A stretch of DNA of 41,463 nucleotides, taken from CAZEBW01 sp964510205. Lineage in GTDB: Bacteria; Chloroflexota; Anaerolineae; VGOG01. Of this stretch, positions 32,359-39,512 are shown one piece after another. A program made the translations under genes and the position numbers. Each line of letters opens with the position of its first letter. Within the stretch, counting starts at the first letter, position 1. The stretch spans positions 1 through 41,463 of the forward strand of contig CAZEBW010000029.1 of the NCBI GenBank assembly GCA_964510205.1, given 5' to 3'. The notes beneath the pieces are model-generated. The model made no database searches, was not told the origin of the DNA, and saw only the letters and a list, made by a program, of their open reading frames with translations.

Positions 32359-33138
32359 CTACTTGTCTTTCTTTTTCTTCTTCTTCTTTTTCTTTTTCTT
32401 CTTCACTTTGGGCTCAGCCGGTTGATAGTCGAGTTCTTTACTCAGCACCTCGACCAAGGTGCGCAGTGCTTTGACCCTGGCGAACCACTTCTGGTTGCCC
32501 TCGATCACTGTCCACGGCGCGGTGATGGTGCTGGTTCGGAGCAGCATGTCCTCCACAGCCTCTTCGTACTCATCCCATTTCTGGCGATTGCGCCAATCCT
32601 CGTCGGTGAGCTTCCAAGCCTTGTAGGCGGTATCTTGGCGAGCCTCAAAGCGGCGCAGTTGCTCCTCGGAGCTGATGTGAATCCAAAACTTGACCAAGAT
32701 CATGCCGAAATCAACCAGTTGGCGCTCGAACTCGTTGATCTCGCGATAGGCCCGCCGCCACTCCTCTTCGGCGCAAAAACCCTCCAGCCTCTCTACCATC
32801 ACGCGCCCATACCAACTGCGGTCGAAGATGAGAATCTGCTTCTCGTCGGGCGGCTTGAGCCGACGCCAGAAGCGCCACAGGTAATGGTGAGTGGCATCGT
32901 CGCCCTTTGGCGCCGCGATGGAGAAAACCTCATAGCCGCGCGGATCCAGGCGTCCGGTGACACGCTTGATGTTGCCCCCTTTGCCTGCGGCGTCCCAGCC
33001 TTCGTACACCACCACCAGTGTCCGCCGCTGCTCGTAAAGCTGGTAGGCCAGCTCGCGCAACTGCAACTGGTAGCGATTGCGCTGTGTCCTATACTCCTGC
33101 TTGGTCAGGGATTTGTTCAGATCTACGGTCTCCAACAT
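32359..33138 (-). CDS. PPK2-family polyphosphate kinase with poly-Lys tail
   Basis: A 259-residue single-domain PPK2. Walker A GWDAAGKGG is at 47-55, Walker B with catalytic Asp and Arg in FDRSWYGR is at 105-112, and the DPRGYEVFSIAAP segment lies between. PPK2 enzymes transfer phosphate between polyphosphate and nucleoside mono- or diphosphates; the class (AMP, ADP or both) cannot be fixed by eye. The C terminus ends in twelve consecutive lysines (about 246-257), absent from typical members. It starts MLETVDL exactly like the neighbouring PPK2, which lies 2 bases upstream, so the pair are paralogues from a tandem duplication that have since diverged. Confidence 0.92.
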   Translation of the reverse strand: MLETVDLNKSLTKQEYRTQRNRYQLQLRELAYQLYEQRRTLVVVYEGWDAAGKGGNIKRVTGRLDPRGYEVFSIAAPKGDDATHHYLWRFWRRLKPPDEKQILIFDRSWYGRVMVERLEGFCAEEEWRRAYREINEFERQLVDFGMILVKFWIHISSEEQLRRFEARQDTAYKAWKLTDEDWRNRQKWDEYEEAVEDMLLRTSTITAPWTVIEGNQKWFARVKALRTLVEVLSKELDYQPAEPKVKKKKKKKKKKKKDK

Positions 33139-33140
33139 GG

Positions 33141-33929
33141 CTACTCCTCCTTATCCTCGGCTGTAGCCGTATCTGCAGCCGAATCCTCATCGGGCGGCCC
33201 TTCCGGCAGCGAATGACCACGGGCCGCCAGCGCATATTCCAGGCGGTTGACGACCGTCCTGAAAATCTTGACCCGCGCCCACCGCCTGTCCGTGGCCTCC
33301 ACGATGGTCCAGCGGCCCCATTCGGTGTCGGTGCGCTCCAGCATCTCTTCGATGGCCTCCACGTACTGGTCATACTTGCGGTGATGCTCCCAGTCCTCGG
33401 ACTGGACGTGCCAGGCCTTCAGCGGATCCTTCTCCAGCTTCTTGAAGCGTTTCTTCTGCTCCTGCTCGCTGATGTGGAGAAAGAACTTGATAATCACGTA
33501 GCCGTCGTCGGCCAGGGTGCGCTCGAAGTTCACGATGTCCCGATAGGCTTTGCGCCACTCTTCCTGCGGCGTGAGGCCCTCCACCCGCTCCACCAGCACC
33601 CGACCGTACCAACTGCGGTCGAAGATGGCCATCTCGCCATAGTTGGGCACCTTCTGCCAGAAGCGCCATAGCCAGGGCATGTGCGTCTCATAGGTACGAG
33701 GCGCCTGGATGGCGTGGAGCTTGAAGCCGCGCGGATCGAGCCGCCGCGTGAGCTGGTTGATGGACGTACCCTTGCCGGCAGCGTCCCAGCCCTCGAAGAC
33801 GATGATGCTGGGCAGATCGGCGTCCCAGCAAGCGTGTTCCAGGTCGTACAGCCGCTGGCGCAGCCGATTCCGCTCCCTCTTGTACACTTTCTTCTTCAAC
33901 TTCTTGGTTAGATCAACCGTCTCTAGCAT
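33141..33929 (-). CDS. PPK2-family polyphosphate kinase, second copy
   Basis: A 262-residue PPK2 paralogue. Walker A GWDAAGKGTS is at 47-56, DPRGFKLHAIQAP follows, and Walker B FDRSWYGR is at 103-110. The N terminus is strongly basic (LTKKLKKKVYKRERNRLRQR), and the C terminus is acidic (SAADTATAEDKEE), the reverse of the poly-Lys tail of the next gene. Start ATG 33929 has AAAGGAG upstream; an ATG at 34064 would overlap adk and is rejected. It lies 37 bases after adk. Together with Adk, an AMP-using PPK2 would regenerate ATP from AMP and polyphosphate; which copy uses AMP is not known. Confidence 0.92.
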   Translation of the reverse strand: MLETVDLTKKLKKKVYKRERNRLRQRLYDLEHACWDADLPSIIVFEGWDAAGKGTSINQLTRRLDPRGFKLHAIQAPRTYETHMPWLWRFWQKVPNYGEMAIFDRSWYGRVLVERVEGLTPQEEWRKAYRDIVNFERTLADDGYVIIKFFLHISEQEQKKRFKKLEKDPLKAWHVQSEDWEHHRKYDQYVEAIEEMLERTDTEWGRWTIVEATDRRWARVKIFRTVVNRLEYALAARGHSLPEGPPDEDSAADTATAEDKEE

Positions 33930-33966
33930 GTCGCTACTCCTTTGCAGTAGGTCGCGCCTCCGATAG

Positions 33967-34626
33967 CTATTCGACGAGGGCCGCCCGCAGATCGCCCGCC
34001 ACAGCCTCGATGGATTGGTCGCCATTGACCTCGACCAGCACCCCCTTGTCACGATAGTAGTCAATGAGCGGGCTGGTCTGCTCCCAATACACCTTGAGCC
34101 GCTTGCGGACCGTCTCCGGCTGGTCGTCGTCGCGCTGATACAGCTCGCCGCCGTCCTCGTCGCACACCCCCGGCTGTTTGGGGGGGTTAAACTGGACGTG
34201 ATAGGCTTCCCCGCACGTGCGGCAAATGCGGCGCCCGCTCACCCGCTCCACCAGCACCTCGTCGGGCACGGCGATGTTGGCCACCGCGCTGATCTTATGC
34301 CCCTGGGCTGCCAGCGCCTCGTCCAGGGCCTCGGCCTGGGCGATGGTGCGCGGGAAGCCGTCCAGCAGCGCGCCCTCGGCGCAATCGGGTCGGCTCAGGC
34401 GGTCCATGACCATGGCGATGGTAACGTCATCAGGCACCAGCTCGCCACGGTCCATGTAGACCTTGGCCTTTAATCCCAGTTCGGTCTCGTTCTTGAGGTT
34501 CTCGCGGAAGAGATCGCCGCTGGCGACGTGCGGCAGCTCGAGCGCCTCGCGCAGGTACGCCGCCTGCGTCCCCTTGCCCGAAGCCGGCGGGCCGAGCAAA
34601 ATAATGAATCTGGGTTCTTGTGACAT
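33967..34626 (-). CDS. adk: Adenylate kinase
   Basis: A 219-residue long-form adenylate kinase, interconverting AMP + ATP and 2 ADP. The P-loop is LGPPASGKGTQ (10-20), the AMP site includes DGFPRTIAQAEAL, and the LID domain has a zinc-type motif with Cys-x2-Cys (CRTC) and later CDED, a CCCD pattern. AAAAGGAGG stands before the ATG at 34626; an upstream ATG at 34701 is less likely. It is embedded in the polyphosphate cassette rather than in the ribosomal-protein operon where many bacteria keep adk, so this copy could be dedicated to polyphosphate-driven ATP recovery. Confidence 0.95.
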   Translation of the reverse strand: MSQEPRFIILLGPPASGKGTQAAYLREALELPHVASGDLFRENLKNETELGLKAKVYMDRGELVPDDVTIAMVMDRLSRPDCAEGALLDGFPRTIAQAEALDEALAAQGHKISAVANIAVPDEVLVERVSGRRICRTCGEAYHVQFNPPKQPGVCDEDGGELYQRDDDQPETVRKRLKVYWEQTSPLIDYYRDKGVLVEVNGDQSIEAVAGDLRAALVE

Positions 34627-34804
34627 TGAGTTTCCTCCTTTTTGTGGTTTTGAGCAGAGGAAGCTGCAAAGCGATCTCCTCCCGACCCTGGCGCAGCACA
34701 ACCTGGCCTTCCGAAATCTTGTCAGCCAGTTGGTGCAAGAACGCGCTGACTTCGGAGCGGCTTCTCCGCTCTTCGCTTTTGAACAACCTTGTTTCTTTTC
34801 CCAT
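34430..34804 (-). CDS. Amphi-Trp domain protein, 3' end lost into adk
   Basis: From ATG 34804 (AAAGGAG upstream) the frame begins GKETRLFKSEE and continues SEVSAFLHQLADKISEGQVV and LRQGREEIALQLP. This is the first half of the amphi-Trp domain, a small family of unknown function. After about residue 50 the family pattern stops and the frame runs 197 bases into adk in another frame, so residues ~53-124 are probably junk. The gene seems to have been truncated when joined to adk, or is read only to make a short peptide and couple translation to adk. The start and first 50 codons are well supported; the 3' end is not. Confidence 0.55.
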   Translation of the reverse strand: MGKETRLFKSEERRSRSEVSAFLHQLADKISEGQVVLRQGREEIALQLPLLKTTKRRKLNVTRTQIHYFARPAGFGQGDAGGVPARGARAAARRQRRSLPREPQERDRTGIKGQGLHGPWRAGA

Positions 34805-34824
34805 CGTTGATCTCCTTTCTGCTA

Positions 34825-36817
34825 TTACAACGTCGCCACGGCCACGGCCACGGTCTGCTTGAACTCGCGACCCTGGAAATACGCCCAGGCCTGGGGAAAC
34901 GTGTCCAACAGGCGCTGGAGCTCGATTTGCCTGTCCGCCAGGTAGGTCGCCACGCCGGGCGCAACCACGGGCTCGGTGGGCAACGACAGTTTCTTGTCTT
35001 CGGCGTGACCCCAGGTGCCCCAGGTGAGAAAATCGCGCAGCAGGTTGCTGGCTACCACGGCGTCCTGCAAGTCCCCCAAGTGGTCTTGCAGCTTTTTGAT
35101 CTGTTTGATCAGGTCTTTGGCCTGGGGGGACAGCACTTCCTCGAAGAACTCCAACGTGTATCGCAACCCCTTGGCAGCGATGCGGAGCCGATGCAGCCGC
35201 TCCAACGGAACGTCGGGCCTGGTCACCCATTCGTCGTAGGCCTGGATGTCCGCCAGCCGCTGGTACACGGCCACGGGCACGACGTGGCGCAGCCGCCGAG
35301 GCACGGCCTCGCCCTTTTTGGTCAGGGCCGGCAAGCCCTCAGCGCTAGGCGTCTGCAGAAACTCGGCAAAACGCTCGCAGAACCGGGCGTAGCGATCGCC
35401 GTCCAGATAGATCAGCATCTGCTCCCTGGCCCTTTCCTGTTCCGCCTCCCAGGCTTCCCGCAGCGGATGCAGGTCACCCGCCTGGGCCGGGGGCAGCGCG
35501 TCCAGATAACGCTGGGTCTTGTCCCAAAATACGTCCAGGTCGCGCACACTGCCCAACGCCCCGCCAGTGCGCCGCAGGCCCTTGAGCACCGGCTTCCAGC
35601 TCTTCATGTCCAGGTAGTCGCCAAACACGCGGAAGGCGGCGCGCATCCGCCGCGTGGCCACCCGCATGTCGTGCAGCTCTTCGATGTCCTCGCCCTGGCG
35701 CGTGCCCGGCTCGTGGTACAACATACGCTGAAAGTGGAAGGCAAACGTCTTGCGAGCCGCCTGGGCCATGGTGTCGTCCGCCAGCAGGCCCGGCTGCTCC
35801 GGCAGCTCTTCATCAAGAGTGGGACTAGCTGCCAATTCGGCCGGCTGTTCCTCCGCCTCAGGAATGCGCCGGGGGCGGACGGCCGCTCGCTTCGCCTTGA
35901 ACTGCAAATCCGCGTCGAACAGCAGTCGCCAGAGATCGCTCTTCTTCTGGGCGCGGGCGGCGTCTATGGCGGCATAAGGGCCTGTGACCTCGATTTCGAC
36001 CCGCTTGGACGTGGAAATGTCGCCCTCCCGCTGCTGGATCTCGCCCAGTTGACTGCTGCCCGTCTGGGTGTAGTCCAATCCGTCGGCCAGGCGCACCAGG
36101 GCCGCCAGGGCCAGCGCCTCGGCCCGCAGCGATTCCGGCAAGCCGGCGAAGGCGGATTTGGACACTTTCTTGTCCAGCTTCTGGGGCGTCATGCGCTTGC
36201 GGTGCAAATAAGTGGTCAGCGCCACGACCAGACGCTCGTGGCCGTCCAGTTCGGCTAACGGATTAGACAGCAGAATATCGCGCCCCGCTGTGTGGTGTCG
36301 GTCGGGATCGGTCTCCAGGCCGACGTTGTGCACCAACGCCGCCGTCTCCAACAGAGAGCGGCGCTGCGGCGGCAGGCCGTGGAAGGGTCTCAGATGGTCG
36401 AACAGCGCCAGGCCGTGATCGGCCACGGCGCGGGCGTGGGCCATGTCCACCTCGTAGCGCTGGCACAACTCCTCCAGGGTGATCTGCGGCTGCTCGGCCT
36501 CAACCTCCGGCTCAGCAGGAGCCTCCTCGGCTGGAGGCGGCTCAGCCGGCGCTGCCGCCGCCAACAACCTGGCCGGGAAGACGCCCATCCGCTTGTCTCT
36601 GAACTCTCGCAGCCAGTGGTACACCCGCCCGAACGACAGCCCGACCTGGGGGCCGATTTCCTCTTTGGGATCCAGGCCCTGCTCGCCAAGCAGCAGCAGG
36701 CGTGCCCGGCGGGCGTAGACCGCTTTTCCCTGACTGGCGATTCGCTCCAAAACGCCNNNNNNNNNNAACGCCTCGCTCGCTGTCCGTCAACTCGTAGGCC
36801 AACACTTCCGCACTCAT
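34825..36817 (-). CDS. HTH-HD(Ppx-like)-CHAD fusion protein
   Basis: About 658 residues once a scaffold artefact is collapsed. The start is ATG 36817 (GGAGGTGA upstream), giving MSAEVLAYELTDSERGV; the 10-N gap is flanked by a repeated AACGCC, and merging that overlap restores frame. Order: helix-turn-helix (about 25-70, RARLLLLGEQG then VGLSFGRVYHWLREF); Pro/Glu linker; an HD-type domain like the C-terminal part of Ppx/GppA (about 105-330), where the usual His-Asp reads His-Asn in ALVHNVG; then a CHAD domain (about 345-640) with two basic helices, HDMRVATRRMRAAF and HRLRIAAKGLRYTLEFF. CHAD proteins bind polyphosphate. It could sense or localise polyphosphate; DNA binding is possible. Confidence 0.85.
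36757..36766. other. Scaffold gap (10 N) near CHAD gene 5' end
   Basis: Ten undefined bases flanked by the same six bases, AACGCC, at 36751-36756 and 36767-36772. Removing the Ns and one copy gives one open frame for the CHAD protein from 36817, so the two contigs probably overlap by six bases and nothing is missing. Confidence 0.8.
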
Positions 36818-36836
36818 CAACTCACCTCCTCCAGCC

Positions 36837-36925
36837 TGTCATTGCGAGGAGCGGAGCGACGAAGCAATCTCCACCTGCATTAGCAACTGAAGGCAGGAGA
36901 TTGCTTCGCTGCGCTCGCAATGACA
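36837..36925. repeat. TGTCATTGCGAG palindromic element, copy 3
   Basis: An 89-bp element with perfect inverted ends (TGTCATTGCGAG, CTCGCAATGACA). It overlaps the 3' end of the CYTH gene, which takes its last ~15 codons and stop (36880) from one arm. Confidence 0.9.
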
Positions 36926-37536
36926 CTATCTGTCAGCGCCGCCAGCCCCTGCTCAAATTTGGAAAGGGGCTGCGGCTGCAACTGCCATTTGTCCCTCAAG
37001 TCCGCTACCATCGGCGCCAGGTCGTCTGGCGCGCCGTCGGGCAGAAGCTCCACCTCCAGCTCAAAAGCGGTCCTGGCCTCATCGCCGACGCGCATCTCCA
37101 CCACGTCCAAGCTCAACTCAGCCGCCAGCCGGTCGCCCTCGGAAACAGTGCGCTTGTGGCGCTGCTGGGACAGGCTGAAAAGCTCGGTCAGTCGTTCGCC
37201 CCGGCTCAGATTCAGCGCCAGTTCGCGAGCGGGGCTGGCGGGCCAGTCGGCCGGCGCCTCTCCTGCGTCGAGCGTCACCTCGTGCTCCGCCCGCTGGTGG
37301 ACCGCGCCCGCCGCGCCGCCCAGACCCTTCAAGGTCGCAATTCGTTGGCCGCCCTTGCTGCGGATGCGGCAGGCGTATCCGCCGCGATAGATGGCCCGAT
37401 CCGCCGTATCACGATAGGAATCGCGCACCTGCTTGGTGGGACCGGGCTGCAGCCGGAATCCGCCCAGCTCCCGCATATCCAGGAGGCTTTGCAGCGCTGT
37501 CTGATCAGGAACGATGAATTTAGCTTCGATTTCCAT
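36880..37536 (-). CDS. CYTH domain protein (triphosphate tunnel enzyme family)
   Basis: A 218-residue CYTH protein. It opens with the ExExK signature as MEIEAKFIV. Further tunnel residues are in YRDTADRAIYRGGYACRIR, GQRIATLKGLG, the HEVTL strand, and AFELEVELLPDG with acidic pairs facing the tunnel. CYTH enzymes act on triphosphates (inorganic triphosphate, thiamine triphosphate) or make cAMP; with CHAD and PPK neighbours a tripolyphosphatase role is most likely but inferred. The last ~16 residues (DSVIASAAKQSPAFSC) are encoded by the palindromic repeat, so the original stop has been replaced. AGGGAAG precedes the ATG. It is the first intact gene of the polyphosphate cassette. Confidence 0.88.
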   Translation of the reverse strand: MEIEAKFIVPDQTALQSLLDMRELGGFRLQPGPTKQVRDSYRDTADRAIYRGGYACRIRSKGGQRIATLKGLGGAAGAVHQRAEHEVTLDAGEAPADWPASPARELALNLSRGERLTELFSLSQQRHKRTVSEGDRLAAELSLDVVEMRVGDEARTAFELEVELLPDGAPDDLAPMVADLRDKWQLQPQPLSKFEQGLAALTDSVIASAAKQSPAFSC

Positions 37537-37589
37537 TCTGCTTCCCTGTAGAGCACATCAAGACAGAGATCCACCTCGTTTGGCCAGAC

Positions 37590-37637
37590 GTAGGTCGGAA
37601 TGGTATTCCGACTACTGGTCGGATTGCCAATCCGACC
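37590..37637. repeat. Twin hairpin related to the MITE core
   Basis: TCGGAATGGTATTCCGA and TCGGATTGCCAATCCGA lie side by side. On the minus strand this is the same order of stems as inside the MITEs at 12291 and 22067, but the GGGTGT ends and target duplication are absent. Confidence 0.75.
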
Positions 37638-37716
37638 TGCGCAGCGTCAAGCTGATCGTTGTGGCGCTTGTCTTCTTTGCTCACGTCACGCCATCTTGAC
37701 CGCGCTGGGGCGGCGG

Positions 37717-37782
37717 TCACTGCGGGGCGTCTGCCTTGCTCTTGGCCTCTCCGTTTTGAACCAGGTAGAGTTTCATAGTCAT
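37717..37782 (-). pseudogene. N-terminal remnant of a SixA-like histidine phosphatase
   Basis: With GGAGAAAG upstream, ATG 37782 gives MTMKLYLVQNGEAKSKADAP then Gln and TGA. This is the start of a SixA-type phosphohistidine phosphatase, which should read LYLVxHGEAxSK. The active-site His is Asn here and the frame stops after 21 codons; just beyond, other frames still hold a faint GRQDV-like segment (QRGQDGVT). The rest is gone. It stands at the head of the polyphosphate cassette. The remaining part of 37638-37914 holds nothing else I can identify. Confidence 0.6.
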
Positions 37783-37914
37783 GCTATCTTTCTCCAATTC
37801 TGGCCCATGACGTTGCCAGACGATTGCAAGCTCGGCCAGCCTCTCACCGGTTAGCAGACGACAGCTTCCAGGACACACCATGCGCAGCCTTGCATGCTCA
37901 ACAGCTTGTACAAC

Positions 37915-38487
37915 CTACTCGTGGGTGATGCCAAGAATCAGTACAGGGATATCAATGTCGGAAACTCCACGTTGTTCCAGGTCCCATACGAACTGCTCAA
38001 AATAAGAGACTCCTGTTGACATTTCATCGGCAAATTCCTTGGTCGGCACAACCTCAATTCCCACATCAACCACGTCCAGTTTGTGGAATATCGTCATTTT
38101 GGCACAGACATTGTAAACCATGAAAGCGTACTTCCCGAATTGTATCTCCAAGCCTACACGATTCTTCACAAAGTCCATCTCACGAAAGGCACCTGAGAAT
38201 GAGATGTCCTGTTGGTAACCTTCAACATAGAATTGCATTGGATACTCGCATGCAACCCTATGAGTATGCCACCCTCGCTTTTCAAATTCCGCTTTGAACA
38301 CCTCGTTTAGCGCACGAGGGCTGTACAACTTCTTGCCACGCATAGTCTTTTCGCGACTGATCTTCGTCTTGAGCCGTCCACTGTCCACTGCTGCGATAAT
38401 CTGTTCTACGTCGTCCAACTCAGCTGCAAACTCAGCCTCAATGACTTGCTGGCCCTCGTTAAACGAGTATATGCCCGCGATCTTCAT
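37915..38487 (-). CDS. BglII/BstYI-family type II restriction endonuclease
   Basis: A 190-residue endonuclease. The catalytic segment contains Asp105, Glu114 and Gln116 (MDFVKNRVGLEIQFGKYAF), the D-x8-E-x-Q spacing known from BglII, where Gln replaces the usual Lys of PD-(D/E)xK enzymes. KMTIFHKLDVVDVGIEVVP and the C-terminal VSDIDIPVLILGI also fit the family. BglII cuts AGATCT and BstYI cuts RGATCY, so a GATC-centred site is expected but not proven. The start ATG 38487 overlaps the methyltransferase stop (ATGA), coupling expression after the protective enzyme. The gene is AT-richer than the flanking cassette, consistent with acquisition. Confidence 0.9.
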   Translation of the reverse strand: MKIAGIYSFNEGQQVIEAEFAAELDDVEQIIAAVDSGRLKTKISREKTMRGKKLYSPRALNEVFKAEFEKRGWHTHRVACEYPMQFYVEGYQQDISFSGAFREMDFVKNRVGLEIQFGKYAFMVYNVCAKMTIFHKLDVVDVGIEVVPTKEFADEMSTGVSYFEQFVWDLEQRGVSDIDIPVLILGITHE

Positions 38488-39470
38488 TCGTAGTCTTCTC
38501 CCCCATCCAACAGCCGAGCCTGAGCTACACCTCGCCACTCCTCTGGTATCTGGGCTATCTTTCCCCTCCCCGTAGGCTGATAAACAGGTTTGCCAAGTGG
38601 GCGGTAAGGTAACATGCCACCGAAGTGTTGCTGAAGACGCTCATAGGCAATATCAACGTATTGGGCTTCTTTCTCACTGCCCATGACCCGACGATCATGC
38701 ATTAGGCCAGCGATGAGTGAAGTCCCTACCCCAGCATAGGGATCAAACACCCAATCACCTTCGTTCGTCAACGCTAGGACGCACCTCTCTACCAGCGCGA
38801 TAGGATACTGACAAGGATGGATTGTCTTTTCTGGATGATTGGATTTGACATTGGGAATATCCCAAAAAGCGCTTTCCCACTCCTCGGCCATGAGCTTCCA
38901 AACGTCTGACGGGTTCTTACCCAGAGGATTACCCGACAACTGACCCTTTTTGGGACCTTTATAGTGCCGTTTACCTGGATACTTGGAAGGCACCCTGACC
39001 GCATCAAGATTGAAGATGTAGTCATCACTCTTGGTAAACCACAGGATGGTTTCATAACGCCCCGAAAAACGATTCTTGCAGTGCAATCCATGCCCGAAGC
39101 GCCAGACGATCCGATTTCTCAGACGCAATCCCAAATCCTTGAAAATATCGTAGTACAGGATGTCCAATGGATAAACCTCTCCATCTTCCACAAAGTTGCC
39201 GACCTGCCAGCAGATGCTTCCATCATCCCTAAGCACACGATAGAGTTCCTCGATAACTTGCGCCTGCAACTTCAAGTACTTTCCGATGGAAACTCGGTCT
39301 TCGTACTCTTTGCCGAGATTGTAAGGAGGAGACGTAATGATCAGCGTCACAGAGTTATCAGGAATGGTAGCAACAAAATCCCCTACATCTCCCTGATAGA
39401 GCACAATATCAGCCTGCGGGTCAAAGTTGTCTTTGATCTGCTTGGGCTTGTCGAAAAGAGGCAAACTCAT
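38484..39470 (-). CDS. Site-specific DNA methyltransferase (beta class)
   Basis: A 328-residue amino-methyltransferase, N4-cytosine or N6-adenine. The catalytic motif IV is TSPPY at 46-50, and the AdoMet motif DPYAGVGTS is at 243-251, so the order is catalytic, target-recognition, AdoMet, i.e. beta class. The region between (about 120-240, with RYETILWFTKSDDY and KKGQLSGNPLGKNPSDVWK) should hold target recognition. It protects the site cut by the adjoining endonuclease; BglII-type partners often make N4-methylcytosine, which is only suggestive here. Start ATG 39470 has AGGTGG upstream; GTG 39482 is an alternative. Confidence 0.92.
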   Translation of the reverse strand: MSLPLFDKPKQIKDNFDPQADIVLYQGDVGDFVATIPDNSVTLIITSPPYNLGKEYEDRVSIGKYLKLQAQVIEELYRVLRDDGSICWQVGNFVEDGEVYPLDILYYDIFKDLGLRLRNRIVWRFGHGLHCKNRFSGRYETILWFTKSDDYIFNLDAVRVPSKYPGKRHYKGPKKGQLSGNPLGKNPSDVWKLMAEEWESAFWDIPNVKSNHPEKTIHPCQYPIALVERCVLALTNEGDWVFDPYAGVGTSLIAGLMHDRRVMGSEKEAQYVDIAYERLQQHFGGMLPYRPLGKPVYQPTGRGKIAQIPEEWRGVAQARLLDGGEDYE

Positions 39471-39512
39471 AACAAGAACCACCTATCTATGCCTAAAACC
39501 ATCCAATCCTCA

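Noticed and set aside
31354..33216. Plus-strand open frame across ppk1 and the first PPK2 gene
   Set aside because: It spans two well-defined minus-strand genes and reads the lysine tracts as Phe/Leu runs; no motif.
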